Shown: piece after piece, positions 13,601 through 25,200 of the stretch | How the letters are laid out: each line of letters opens with the position of its first letter | How positions within the stretch are numbered: position 1 is the stretch's first letter | Source: Patagioenas fasciata | Taxonomy: Eukaryota > Chordata > Aves > Columbiformes > Columbidae | Assembly: GCF_037038585.1 (NCBI RefSeq) | Contig: NC_092524.1 | Location: forward strand, 69,278,552 to 69,342,551 | DNA: 64,000 nt | Direction: 5' to 3' | Notes under the pieces: model-generated | Told to the model about the DNA's origin: nothing | What the model saw: only the letters and a program-made list of their open reading frames with translations | Databases searched by the model: none | Program-made: the position numbers and the translations under genes

Positions 13601-16600
13601 TGTGAACTGGCTGAAGGGAAGAACCAGAGAGTCGTGGTCAATGGGGCAGAGTCCAGTTGAGGCCTGGATCCAGTGCAGGGCCTCGGGGCAGTGCTGGGGC
13701 CGGTATTATTCAATATATTCAGCAATTATTTGGACGAGGGAATAGAGTGACTGTCAGCAAGTTTGCTGGTGACACCAAGATGGGAGGAGTGGTGACACTG
13801 GAAGCTGTGCTGCCATCCAGAGACCTGGACAGGCTGGAGAGTTGGGTGGGGAGAAATTTAATGAAATAGAACAAGGGCAAGTGTAGAGTCTTGAATCTGG
13901 GCAGGAACAACCCCAGGTTCCAGTTTAAGTTGGGGAATGAGCTATTAGAGAGCAGTGTAGGGGAAAGGGACCTGGGGGTCCAGGGGACAGCAGGGTGACC
14001 ATGAGCCAGCACTGGGCCCTTGTGGCCAGGAAGCCAATGGTACCTGGGGTGGGTTAGAAGGGGGTGGTCAGTAGGTCAGAGAGGTTCTCCTGCCCCTCTA
14101 CTCTGCCCTGGGGAGACCACACCTGGAATCTTGTGTCCAGTTGTGGCCCCTCAGTTCCAGAAGGACAGGGAACTGCTGCAGAGAGTCCAGCGCAGCCACC
14201 AAGATGCTGGAGGGAGTGGAGCATCTCCCGTGTGAGGAAAGGCTGAGGGAGCTGGGGCTCTGGAGCTGGAGAAGAGGAGACTGAGGGGGGACTCATTCAT
14301 GGGGATCAATATGGAAAGGGGCAGTGTCAGGAGGATGGAGCCAGGCTCTTCTCGGTGACAACCAATGGTAGGACAAGGGGCAGTGGGTTCAAACTGAAAC
14401 ACAGGAGGTTCCACTTAAATTTGAGAAGAAACTTGTTCCTGGTGAGGGTGTCAGAGCCTGGCCCAGGCTGCCCAGGGAGGTTGTGGAGTCTCCTTCTGTG
14501 CAGCCATTCAAACCCGCCTGGACACCTTCCTGTGGAACCTCAGCTGGGTGTTCCTGCTCCATGGGGGGATTGCACTGGATGAGCTTTACAGGGCCCTTCC
14601 AACCCCTGACATTTTGGTGCGGTCACCCTGTCCAGGCTGGGGACGCTGGACGGTGAACAACTGACCGTGGGTTTTGTGCCTTGTTTCAAAACTGTTCCTT
14701 TAAATGAGAAAAACAACAATTTTCAAGAGTCCTGTTATGACTGGATTGTGCACTTTTGATAAGTTTCCATTTTGAGAGCGCTAGAATAAACCCACCTGCT
14801 GCATTTTTGGTAGGATCCCGCCAATCCCAAACCCAAAGTGCAGTCTCACTCTAATCTTAGTGACAGCAATTTGCATTTGATGGTTGCTATCGTATTTCTT
14901 TTGGATCTTCCTCTAGCAGTTTAAAAAATTGGATTGTATTATATTCTTGCAAGCTGACACTTCCTTTTCATAAATCACTTAGGACTAATGTTGTTTTGGA
15001 CAGCAGCCATTCTACGCGCTGTGACAAGAATGTTTCCCTTGCTTGTCAAAGCTCTTCCTAGGCTTGGTTTATAAAACCTTCTCACTTCATCGGAGATCAG
15101 CTGTCCCTCGAATGCTTTCTTATTCTACCAACGAAAAATGCCAGTTATTCTTAAAGTATGAACTGTTCTTCCATGCTTTATTACATTAATAATATTGACA
15201 ACGTTTGGAGAGCAAGTATCTGCAAGATGGGTGAATTGTTGGTTCCTATTCCAGAGCAGTTTTGGAACAGTCCGTCCTGTCTGTCTCAGGTAGAATGGAA
15301 GTGCGAGAGCGGTGGCTGCTTTAAGAATTAACTGTAAAAGTTAAGATGCTACTCGCTTAAAGAAAATTGGCTGCAAATTGCCACCCTCGTGCAGAAGTTA
15401 TGAAACCGGTTCATTATCTCGATCCAAGTTGGTGAGATCCTTGAAGCAAACTGAGCTCGACCTAAGATTGCATGTGCTGGTTAATATAGGGACTTTGGTC
15501 AGTGAGGTTAATAAACCAAACTCAGCTGGCAACGATCGACTATTTTGAGACTGGTTTTTAACAGGCAAGTGATAAGCTTCATAATTATAGGCTAAAAATA
15601 ATAGTGGAATAGCAAGGAAAAATAAAACCACATTGATGAGCCGTTTCTCTGGTATAAACAATTCAGTCCTGTTTACCAAGTGGATTGAAAAATAGCGAAG
15701 TGAATCCAAGTCTGGTGCTGCACGGTAGGAAAATGGAGAGCGGCCTCAAAAGCCTGAGCAGATGTTTCTATTTGCCTCTTAGGGATGGGAATCGGTTTTG
15801 TTTCTCCACTCTTTGCTATAGAGCACGTGCCTCTGGGTGATCAGTGATGTTGTGAGACTCATCAGATCCTTACAATGCCCAGGAAATTCCAGTTACTGTT
15901 GCTTTATAATGGCCAAAGAGTGAATTAAGTGAAAGAGGTTAATAGTAATCCATTACTACCTACTCCCTATTTTTCTCTGTAAGGAAAGAGCGCGTTTTTA
16001 AATTGTATTATTTGTTATAATTGTATTTTGTGTAATTACGTGACTGGGCCAGTATTTAGTTGGATACACAGAAAAAATGTTGTTGGAACTGGGTGTGCAA
16101 ATAACAGTGACATCTGTACATCACCACCATCCTTTTTAAGCTAAAAAAAGCCTGTATCAAGCAAATAGTTCAGGTGTATTCATAGCAGCGGAGCTTGAAG
16201 TGCTGTTTCAGTTTTTGCCCTTTGTTTTATGGACAGGAGTGGGTGAATGGATGTTACACTCAATGATACACACTCACAGATGCTCTTATTTTCCCAGGTT
16301 ATTCCTCTGCGCCCCCAACCTGCTTTTTCTTTTGTGGAAATTTTTCATCTGCACCGTATGGCAAAAATCAAATTCAGTCACTGAAAGGTAGGGAGGTGTT
16401 TGTATAGTTGGACATGTGCACTAAATTAAAACCATGGCAAAACAAATCAAGAGGGCAGAAAAAAAACCCCTTATTTTCTAAGTGACACATTTTAATGTAT
16501 TGAAATATAGAGGTGATTCATATAATGTGTTTATTGTCTAACCAGGTGTTGTATCATTTTTATTCTGACTCCAGGTTCTTTGAAGGCTCTTGCAGATATT

Positions 16601-19600
16601 ATCTGTGAACATCCCAGCATTCACAAAAGGTACGCAGGGAAATGTGTTTATTTTGTGAAACCTTCGCTTTAATTACTTTAAGAAACTACCAGCTGCTACG
16701 TTTCCTCGTTATTGTGAGCCAGCTATGATCAGATAGCAAGGCCTGTGAGTTTGTTTTGGTAGCAGTGTAAGCTTTTGATTTTATCTCAAATACATCATGG
16801 AAGCTGCTGTTGAGCGAGCAAAGGTGAAACTGCCTCTCCCTGGAACATTTTCCACATGGATTAAACACCATTCCCCAAAAGTGCTATTTGGGGGAGCCCT
16901 TTCTTCCTGGAATTCCTGTTAAATCAGGAGGGTTCTACCCAAGCATCGCTGCTCTATAAACTCATGTTGAAGTCTTGAGGCTGCTGTTAGCACCCACGGG
17001 CTACCCAGCCAATGTTTCCATACTCCTGGGATCATTTTGTATAAAAGTGACGCGTTGACCTTTTTACAGCAGCCGATTTGTGTTTGTCCCTGGCCCTGAA
17101 GACCCTGGTCCTGGTTCTATTTTACCCAGGTCAGTTTGCTTCACTTTCTCAAATTTGGAACTTTGAGTTAAAGATGCTCTGTTGATACATCTATCCCTGT
17201 TTATTTTAGGCCTCCCCTGGCTGACAATATTACTGAGGAATTCAGACAGCTGGTGCCATTTTCAGTTTTCACCACAAATCCTTGCAGGTAATAGTACAAT
17301 TTCAAATATTTTCAAAAATTTAAAAGTTTGGTAAAATTCGTCTTGAATTTTTCAAATTATTAGATTTCCTCACCCGCATTAATTGTAACTTGTTTTAAAT
17401 ATATCAAGATGTAAATAAATTAGTGATGAAAGGAAGTATTGCTAAAAGTTTGACAGGGAGTGTAAGAATCCTGCTCAAAAGCATCGTTTTTTTTCTGAAT
17501 CTGGAGACAATTATGGGGTATTGGGTATTGGGAAAGTATTATTTTACTTGAAATGTGCTTTTTCATTTGCCATATTAGAGCTCACCTTTCTAATGCAGCT
17601 CCCTCTCTTTTGGTTTCATCTCAATTAATTTAACCTCATTAACGTTTCCCACTTAGGATTCAATATTGCACCCAAGAAATAATCATCTTCCGGGAAGATC
17701 TGGTAAACAAAATGTGCAGAAACTGCGTCCGCTTCCCGAGCAGCACCATGGACATTCCCAACCACGTGAGTCGTGCTCGGCGCCTCTTGCTGAGATCTGG
17801 TTCTTCCTCAGCACGTCTGTTTTTAGGATGCTCTGATCTGCATTCTCACGACACGTTGCTACAGTAACCGAGAGGGGTTGTAAGAAGGATCTATATATTT
17901 AGGATTATTACCTTCATTTACATCTTGAGAGTCAAACAACTGAAGCTGTGATGCTGATGGGTGGCACTGAGTCATTCTCACCGTCCCACCGCAGGTGCCC
18001 TTGAACGCGGAACTTGATAACGCCAGCGACGAACGTTGTACCGAGAAACATTGATTCCTAAAGGCAAAGCTTAATGTAAATTACTTTTTAAAAAATATTG
18101 AATCAATTGACCAGTGACATCTGCAGTAAAGCAACATGTCGCTTTTCCAAAAGATCTGCTGCTGCTCCTGCCTTCTCACTTCAGTTTTAATCCTGCTTTT
18201 GGTACATTGCCACAGCTCCCTGAGTGATGATTCCGGTTAATGAACGCACAGCAGGACTTGATGGGAGTTACTGATGTAATTGAACCAGAGCGATCCAGGC
18301 AGTACTGGCTCATTGCAGCGATGGATGGAGTCCATGTCTGTTTATTTTGTAGGGATCTTTCCAATTCATTTGACTCAGAAGCTTCTTTTAGCTCTTTATT
18401 CCTTTGCTCCGTCACGACAGCGCTCGGTTTCTTTGTGAACATAGAGAGGCCGTTGCAAACACCGGTACAGGTTGGTTTTGGGGTGGTTTGCACACATGTA
18501 TGTGTGTACAGCAAACTCTCACTCCCCTGTGCTCACACAGGGCTTGGAAAGGAAGGAATCATGAAGAAAATGTGGAATTGTGCATTACAATGCTTCCTGC
18601 ACATGAGAGTATCGGGTTGCTTTTGCATACTTTGCTTTTTATCCACCCATCACTAGTTTTTTAATTCAGCCATCAGTGTAAAACAATGAATGAGAGAGGG
18701 GAATTTCTTTACTAATATTACATTGAATTAATAGTGATTTCAGGCCTCGTACAGTATTGTTGGAATAACCGGGCTGATGCTCGGTACATCGTTTTCTTCC
18801 AACACCAGACCCTTTCACCAAGTTGGCTCTTTGGGGAAAACGGAGCCTAATGGCAGCCCCATGATTGACTGGGATAATAAAAGCTTTTGTGCGGCTTAAG
18901 AAGAGAGTTTAGGGACTTAAATACCCTGCAGGGACTTTGCCAGATGAAAAAGCAAGTGAAAGGGGGTGGCTGGTGTCTGGAGGAGGGCAACTCATAGAAC
19001 AGCCAAGGGCATCAAAATCATTTGGGAATCAAGTGATTTCCCCAGTTCATGGAAAAGACCGCATTTAAGTGTGGGTCTCATGGTTATCTGGTGTTTCGAG
19101 GAAAGCCCTGAGGGGAAAAACCCTACAAAATAGAAGTTATGATAGGGTTGGTACTTGCTGGGTTGGAGAACTCAGCACATTCTCTCTGCTGTGGAGAATC
19201 TGATCGATGAAATAGTTTTGACATCTTCAAATATTGGTTGATACGCTTTAGAAAGGAATTTGTGTATTAAAAAACCCCACAACACAACAAGCAAACCAGC
19301 AGCTGACTTGTGGGGGGAGCTGCTGCTTTAGTCTAGAAATTGTTAATCATCAGAGGGAGATACGCAGAAGGTTCAAAGCTTCTTTATTAACATTTGCATC
19401 GGCAGGAGTGAGTTTGCCTTGAGAAAATGGTTCCAACGAACTATTTACGTTTATCCCGCAGTTTGTAAAGACGATCTTGTCGCAGGCGCACCTGACGCCG
19501 CTGCCGCTGTACGTCAGCCCCGTGTACTGGGCCTACGACTACTCCCTGCGGGTCTACCCCGTGCCAGACGTGCTGGTCATCGCAGACAAACACGACCCCT

Positions 19601-20445
19601 TCACCGTCACCAACACCGACTGCCTGTGCATAAACCCTGTAAGATTTCCTCACGCTTTGTCAAAATAAGAAGTGGGTGCAGTCAGATCCAAGTGCGTCTC
19701 TTACTATTCCTACGGTATTTTTACTTACACAAGTGCGGTATATACGTTTTTCTTTACAGGGTTCATTTCCAAGGAGTGGATTTTCATTCAAGGTTTTTTA
19801 CCCGTCCAACAAGACTGTTGAAGACAGGTAAATATTTCAGTTTTTCATTTAATAGGAAGTATCTTTATTTGCTGCCTTTCTAATTATCAGGAGGAACACG
19901 AAAAATTGAGTGAATGTTCTAGCAGTTTAACGTTATTTATGTCATACTAAAGCAGTGGAAGAAATCCAAATGTCTAGAACTACAATAATAAATCTAGAAA
20001 TGAGTCAAGAGCAATGATGATGAGCATGATCCAAAAGTAAAAGGAAAGATGGACTATACTACATGATTTTCAATAACCGAGACCCAGTTGGGAAACAGTT
20101 TGTTTCTGGGGATGATGTTTGTTACAGAGATTAATTACACTTAGTAACAATTCATTTTGTGATCATTATCAAGCCCAAAACCCGCTTTCCTGCTTTGATT
20201 TCATGTATTTTAAATCCGTGCTTATTCATCTCACCTGTGGTCGTCCAATGACTGGAAAAAACTGATAATAGATTGACCCATGTAACCTTTACTTGAGTAT
20301 AGAAAATATATCATCAGATGCTTTAGCTCTTTAAATAGCTTCAAACATTATCTTTTATAAATCAAGAAATACTGCTGTGAAGTGTCTTTTAAAGAACTAA
20401 ATGTTGGTTTTGTTTGGTGCTTTCAGCAAGCTTCAGGGGCTCTGA
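1687..20445 (+). CDS. POLE2: DNA polymerase epsilon subunit 2 (5'-partial, 18 coding exons in window)
   Basis: This is the B subunit of replicative DNA polymerase epsilon, which supports leading-strand synthesis and ties the polymerase to the CMG helicase. Exons by homology and splice sites: 1687-1787, 3287-3362, 5577-5654, 6432-6525, 9099-9173, 10012-10095, 10657-10713, 11052-11100, 12560-12632, 13211-13383, 16298-16387, 16575-16629, 17070-17129, 17210-17287, 17657-17765, 19462-19638, 19760-19827, 20427-20445 (TGA). Together they encode 504 residues with every phase consistent. Human POLE2 is 527 residues, so about 23 residues from exon 1 lie upstream of the window. Recognisable segments are [14 protein letters not shown] in the N-terminal helical domain, [20 protein letters not shown], an OB-fold region around [20 protein letters not shown], and the inactive calcineurin-like phosphatase domain ([38 protein letters not shown]). 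It ends SKLQGL where human has SKLQGF. The acceptor of the first exon shown (aactag, 1681-1686) has a poor pyrimidine tract. No disabling change was seen. Confidence 0.96.
1788..3286 (+). other. POLE2 intron, no other feature seen
   Basis: This is AT-rich unique sequence between two POLE2 exons. I see no repeat tail, RNA gene or open frame that stands out. Confidence 0.7.
3463..4377 (+). mobile_element. CR1 LINE, 5'-truncated (FAGD subfamily)
   Basis: It starts within the reverse transcriptase region (HQ/NDLDEG then SKFAGDT) and runs through the ORF2 C-terminal region and 3' UTR to CATTCTGGGATTCTGTG. It lies about 100 bp downstream of a POLE2 exon, in the transcribed orientation. It is closely related to the copies at 13.6, 21.4, 30.1, 57.3 and 61.6 kb. 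At the catalytic FADD position the sequence reads F-A-G-D. Confidence 0.93.
4378..8245 (+). other. POLE2 intronic sequence flanking two exons
   Basis: Outside the exons at 5577-5654 and 6432-6525 I see AT-rich unique sequence and no RNA gene. Short open frames here are low-complexity or exon shadows. Confidence 0.6.
8246..8632 (-). mobile_element. CR1 LINE fragment (reverse)
   Basis: The tail is at the left (TATCACAGAATCACAGAG) and is followed by the reverse complement of the CR1 3' block (TCCCCCAGTCCAACCC, CTCTGGGCAGCCTGGGCCAGG). It ends near CTTCTCTTCCCAGCTGAACAGCCCC. It is an older subfamily than the FAGD copies. Confidence 0.9.
10714..11051 (+). other. POLE2: U12-type AT-AC intron of POLE2
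   Basis: The exon ends ...LSKA at 10713 and resumes QFHSGLY at 11052. The only junctions that preserve the frame and the protein give an intron beginning ATATCCTTTT and ending CCGCAC. This is the minor-spliceosome 5' splice-site consensus. A TTCTTAAC branch-site motif (11034-11041) puts the branch adenosine about 12 nt before the 3' end, as U12 introns require. The intron is 338 bp, against neighbouring GT-AG introns of several hundred to several thousand bases. Confidence 0.93.
11185..11249 (+). repeat. 36-bp tandem duplication
   Basis: ATGAGTTTGGGACTGAGATT and the nine bases after it occur at 11185-11213 and again at 11221-11249, with a period of 36 bp. It lies within a POLE2 intron and has no evident function. 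Confidence 0.8.
11706..11775 (-). mobile_element. Short relic of an old CR1 3' end (reverse)
   Basis: TATCACAGAGCAGTAGAATCACTTTGG...AAAAGACTTTAAGACTATCAACCCCAACCATTAA resembles the reverse-complemented 3' end of an old CR1 subfamily (ACAGAATCACTTTGGTTGG, AAGACC, ATCAAGTCCAACC). It is only about 70 bp and diverged. Confidence 0.5.
13595..14620 (+). mobile_element. CR1 LINE, longest forward copy in POLE2 (FAGD subfamily)
   Basis: It begins in the reverse transcriptase domain (reads [20 protein letters not shown], the CR1 motif after the YLDFSKAFD block). It continues through SKFAGDTK and the ORF2 C-terminus to the 3' UTR at AACCCCTGACATT. It lies in the POLE2 intron just after the 13211-13383 exon. 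The terminal octamer is poorly kept. Confidence 0.92.
14621..16297 (+). other. POLE2 intron, no other feature seen
   Basis: This is AT-rich unique sequence. A 103-residue minus-strand open frame with a hydrophobic stretch (15398-15709) has no recognisable homology and no supporting signals. Confidence 0.6.
17766..19461 (+). other. POLE2 intron, no other feature seen
   Basis: This is unique sequence with no repeat tail, and none of its open frames resembles a known family. Confidence 0.6.
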
Positions 20446-20544
20446 ATTTCTGCGAGACTGCAAAACTGGAGTGAGCCTTTGTAAAGCCAACCGCCGCGCT
20501 TGTTTTAGATGGCTCGATTTTATGATGTATTACAGACTGTTTAT

Positions 20545-20550
20545 AATAAA
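20545..20550 (+). promoter_or_regulatory. POLE2: POLE2 polyadenylation signal
   Basis: This is the first AATAAA after the POLE2 stop, 100 bp downstream, giving a short 3'UTR. It is followed by T/G-rich sequence. Cleavage near 20565-20580 is inferred. Confidence 0.65.
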
Positions 20551-20570
20551 TGTGAAAGCCAAAAATGGTG

Positions 20571-21409
20571 TATTTTGTATACAGACTTTTACGGGAAAGG
20601 TACTGTTGCTGGTTTAGATAACTAAAGTAGAGTCACGGTGAACATTAATTGGCAAAGCATAATAGAACACAACCGGAGGAACCAGATGTGTATATCAAAC
20701 AGGAAATATCATTTAAAAAAGAGGTTAAAGACAGGGAGAAGTTTGTCTTTCACTGTGCTGATAGCCAGTTATCCATGGAAATGTAGGCTGGGGTTTTTGT
20801 TTTGGGCAGGAAGGGTTTAGAAGAGATTTGTGAGGTGTTATTTGCTGCGGGTACTGTAACTTTGTGGACAGTATTGCACAATGAAATTAAGGGAAAAATT
20901 GCTCTAGTCACTTGTGGGCATGGAGAACAGGGGAGCAGGCTGGTGGTACCCAGAGGGCCCAGATCTGGTGTAGGATGGGGGATTCTCATTTTGGTTGTGT
21001 GTTTTGTTTTGTTTTTCACAGCCCTTCCCGTTGTGCCAGCACTGACATGACTGTGGCTCGGGGGTCACGACGACAGTGGGTGTGGGCTCAGGGGGGCCAC
21101 TGTGGGTGGACACTGGTACAAAAGGATCTAAAGCCAAACCGCAGGAGTGTGCTGGCACTTGAGAATGCGCTCCTGCCCCTCAGACAGGAGGGGAAGGCCA
21201 TGCCAGCTCCCAGATGTGGCCGGGGGGACAGCAGGAGCCTTGCAGAGGGGAGATGGTGGAGAACTGCTCCCCTGGAAGACAGAGGAGAGGGCTCAGAGAC
21301 AGCGTGAAAGGCTCAGCGAGGGCAGAATGGTGGGCACGCCAGTGGAGAGGACTGGGGACCTGAGGACACCACTGGGACACTTCCTGCCCTATTGGTGTCT
21401 CCATAACAG
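20571..21409. other. Intergenic spacer POLE2-DNAAF2
   Basis: There is no gene here. The right half (about 21100-21400) is more GC-rich and purine-biased but has no recognisable family. CR1 sequence starts near 21410. Confidence 0.6.
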
Positions 21410-22103
21410 CTTTCTGGGGCCAATACTGTAAAATATATTCATCGATGACGTGGATGAGGGAATAGAGTGACTGTCAGCAAGTTTGCTGGTGACACCAAGC
21501 TGGGAGGAGTGGGTGACACTGGAAGCTGTGCTGCCATCAGAGACCTGGACAGGCTGGGGAGCTGGGCGGGGAGAAATTTAGTGAAACAGAACAAGAGCAA
21601 GTGTAGAGTCTGGAATCTGGGCAGGAACAACCCCAGGTTCCAGTGTAAGTTGGGGAATGAGCTATTAGAGAGCAGTGTAGGGGAAAGGGAGCTGGGGGTC
21701 CTGGGGACAGCAGGGTGAGCATGAGCCAGCACTGGGCCCTTGTGGAGAAGAGGAGATGGAGGGGTGACCTCATTAATGTTTACAGATATATAAAGGGGGA
21801 GTGTCAGGAGGATGGAGCCAGGCTCTTCTCGGTGACAACCAATGATAGGACAAGGGGCAATGGGTTCAAACTGGAACACAGGAGGTTCCACTTAAATTTG
21901 AGAAGAAACTTGTTGGGGGTGAGGGTGTCAGAGCCTGGCCCAGGCTGCCCAGGGAGGTTGTGGAGTCTCCTTCTGTGCAGCCATTCAAACCCGCCTGGAC
22001 ACCTTCCTGTGGAACCTCAGCTGGGTGTTCCTGCTCCATGGGGGGGATTGCACTGGATGAGCTTTCCAGGTCCCTTCAACCCCTGATACTCTGTCATCCT
22101 GTG
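21410..22103 (+). mobile_element. CR1 LINE abutting the DNAAF2 promoter (FAGD subfamily)
   Basis: It starts near TGGGGCCAATACTGT (GPILxNIF...DD-like CR1 reverse transcriptase segment) and reads [11 protein letters not shown]. An internal deletion joins the GPLVE... region directly to AGAGGAGATGGAGGGGTGACC, so the length is reduced. It runs to CCCCTGATACTCTGTCATCCTGTG. Its 3' end lies about 15 bp from the duplicated DNAAF2 promoter module. Confidence 0.92.
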
Positions 22104-22117
22104 ACCGGAGGTCCGCC

Positions 22118-22217
22118 GCCGCCATCTTGTTTACTATCACCATAGCAACGACATCGGCCGGGCGGCAGCCGCCATCTTGTTTGGCGTCTCCACAGCAACG
22201 AGCGCGGCCGGGCCGGA
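22118..22217 (+). promoter_or_regulatory. DNAAF2: Tandemly duplicated 50-bp DNAAF2 promoter module (YY1-like + X-box-like)
   Basis: There are two ungapped copies, 22118-22167 and 22168-22217, each starting GCCGCCATCTTGTTT and ending near GGCCGGGC. Each has a YY1-type site (AAGATGGCGGC on the minus strand) and, at the same internal position, an RFX X-box-like site: ATCACCATAGCAAC at 22136-22149 and GTCTCCACAGCAAC at 22186-22199. The X-box consensus is GTNRCCNNRGYAAC, and each copy has one mismatch. RFX factors and FOXJ1 drive motile-cilia genes, which fits DNAAF2. The ATG follows 3 bp after the second copy. Confidence 0.8.
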
Positions 22218-22220
22218 GTC

Positions 22221-25200
22221 ATGGCGGGCCCGGGGCGCCTGGAGGAGCTGGAGCTCAGCGCCGAGGAGGCCGAGCGGCTCCAACGCGCCTTCCGCGACGA
22301 AAAGTTCCGTGCGCTGTTCGCCGAGTACGCGGCGGAGCTGACCGACCCGGAGCAGCGGCGGCTGTACGAGGAAGAGGTGGCGGCGCTGGAGCGGGAACGC
22401 GGTGTGGAGGTTCGCTTCGTCCATCCCACACCGGGCTACGTGCTCCGCACCAGCCAGGCCGGCTCCCGCCGCTGCTACCTCAACATCTGCAGCAACCCGC
22501 ACATCGGGGAGCCGCGGGCGCGCCCGGAGCCCGGCGGCCAGCGCTGGTCGCTGCCCTACAGCCTGGCGCCGGGCCGCGAAGAGCTGGGCCGCGGCGGCCA
22601 CCGCCGCATGGTCTACGACGTGGTTTTCCACCCGGCCGCTCTCCGCCTGGCCGCCCGCAGCGCCCGGTTCCGCCGCCTGCTCAGCGACACGGCGCTGGAG
22701 GCCGTGGAGCGGCACTGCTCCGTGCAGCTGGACCGCGCCAACGCCGCCGTGCTCCGCCGCGCCAAGTACAAGGGCGTCCCGCAAGCGCCCGTCATCCGCA
22801 CCCCGCTGCCCGGCGGCGCCCCCGCACCGCCCGCCGACCGGGATTCCCCACTGCCGCCCTTCCCGGCCCCTCCGCCTCCCGCCGCCCCCCCGCCCGCCGC
22901 CCGCGACTCCCCGCTGCCGCCCGCCGGCCCCACCACCCCGCGCTGGAGCATCCGCCACCGCTCGTACGTGGACCTGCAGGACTATCGCTGCTCCCGCGAC
23001 TCGGCGCCCAGCCCGGTGCCGCGGGAGCTGGTGGTGACGGTGGAGCTGCCGCTGCTGCGCTCCGCGGCGCAGGCCGAGCTGGAGATCCGCGGCCGGGAGC
23101 TGCGGCTCGACTCGCAGCGTCCCGCCTACCGCCTGCGCCTCCGCCTCCCGTACGACGTGGACGAGAGCGGCGGGCGCGCCGCCTTCAACAAGGCCCAGCG
23201 GCAGCTGCAGGTCACGCTGCCTGTGCTGCAGCGGCCCGGCCCGCGGGAACACACGGGAACGGGCGGGGAGCGGCCGGAGGAGCCCGGTGCTGAGGATCCC
23301 GCCGAGCCCGGGGCCGAGCCCGGGGCGGAGGGTCCGGCCAAGCCCGGTGCCGAGGATCCCGCCGAGCCCGGGGCCGAGCCCGGTGCCGAGGATCCCGCCG
23401 AGCCCGGGGCCGAGCCCGGTGCCGAGGATCCCGCCGAGCCCGGTGCCGAGGATCCCGCCGAGCCCGGGGCCGAGCCCGGTGACGAGGATCCCGCCGAGCC
23501 CGGGGCGGAGGGTCCAGCCGAGCCCGGGACAGGGGAACCCGTCGATCCCGGTGCGGACGGTCCGGCCGACCTCGGGTCGGCTCCTCCCCCGGTTCCCGCC
23601 GAGCCGCCCCCGCCCCGCTCCGGCGCCGCTTCCCCCGCTCCGAGCGCCAGCCCCGAGCCGGCCATGCCCAGCGGGGCCGCCCCTCCGTCCCCCCCCGAGA
23701 GCCCGGCCACAGGGGGCAGCCCTGGCGAGGTGACTGTTGCCTGGGGCTCCAGCAGCCCCGGGGCCGCCATGTGCCCCCCGTTCCAGTGCCGGCAGGACGA
23801 GGCGTCGCTCACCCTGCTCCTCCATGTGCCCGGCATCCAGCCCCACAGCCTCAGTGGGGACGTGGGCACCAACCACTACAGCCTGCGCTTCTCCACTGAC
23901 ACCGGCACCTTCACCCTGTTCCTACAGTTCCCTCCCGCCAACAGGCTGCTGTCCCCCGAGACCTGCGTGAGCGTGTCTGCCCACAACGCGGTCATCACGC
24001 TGGCCAAGGCCGCCGGCAGCGCCGGGCCCTGGGAGAAGTTCTGCTTTGGCCTCGACGCCTCCGCTCTGCAGGTAAACGGCTTGGAAATGGCTCCCTGGCT
24101 TGTGCTGCTCGGATCCCTGCGCGAGTGGTGGCTCAGGGAGGTGTCAGGTTATCGGTCTGAGTTTGGAAGGAGTTGGTAGTGATGGAAACCACTTCCCGAA
24201 GGGGAAGGTGAATGACCTGATTGGCGCTGGTCTCACAGGAGCATCACAGAGCTGACGCCTTCACCGTAGAATCATTTCAGTTGGAAGAGACCCTTAGGGT
24301 CATCGAGTCCAACCATAACCCGTCTCTAGCACTAGACCATGTCCCTAAGAACCTCGTCTAAACGCCTTTTAAACCCCTTCAGGGATGGTGACTCCACCAC
24401 TGCCCTGGGCAGCCTGTTCCAATCCTGACAATCCTTTCTGGGAAGAAATTGTTCCTGATATCCCATCTAAACCTTCCCTGGTGTAACTTGAGGCCATTTC
24501 ACTTGCTGCTTCTGCTCCAACCTCCTTTCAGGCAGCTGCAGAGAGCCAGAAGGTCTCTTAACAGCCTTTAGGACCATGTAAATCGCTCGTTCGCACGAAG
24601 AAGAGAGATGTTTCAAACACACCAGAGTACACACGTGTGTGCAGTGTCAGGGTGGCGTGTTGCTGTGGCTGCATTTGAGGACAGAATTCCCGCGTAGAGC
24701 TGGAGGAACACGCGTTAGTTCAGCCAGCACACAGCAGCTGTGCACTGCTGCCCGTTGCCGTTTTGCCAGGCTAGTTCTTCCTCTTTGTGCCGGCCTGAAC
24801 ATGATTCTAGTTGAGAGGATTTATTATTTTATGGGCCTTTGGGCAGCGATGTTCCCTGCGTGGCACATCTGAGAGCTGCCGGTGTCCCCGCAAAGGGACT
24901 GTCACCGAGGCACCCCGATGTTCGTTTAAGGGACAACAGGGTCCAAAACAACTTTTATTAAACCGGTGAGAAACAGGGTTTTAGCACTTCAAAAGTGACT
25001 TAAATACAGGTTCGGATATCAGTTGAGGGAAATTATGAAGGGGCAGCAACTAATACAACAGGCGGTCCACAGAGTGCATGCACATGGCTTCACCAAAACA
25101 ATGCCGGAGCCGTCCCTGAGTCCCGGAGGAGCCCACACTGCATGAACACGGTGTGGGGTTATTGTAAAGAGATACATGCACTTGTAGTGAGTACGGAACG

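Noticed and set aside
15398-15709. 103-residue frame with a hydrophobic segment in a POLE2 intron
   Set aside because: AT-rich chance frame without homology, promoter or splice support.
22137-23876. 579-residue open frame antisense to DNAAF2
   Set aside because: It is a shadow of GC-rich coding sequence and its minisatellite, with no homology or start context; the sense frame matches DNAAF2 along its length.
24072-24179. Extension of DNAAF2 exon 1 to the stop at 24179
   Set aside because: A GTAAAC donor at 24072 and the in-phase exon 2 at 32822 matching human show this is intron read-through.
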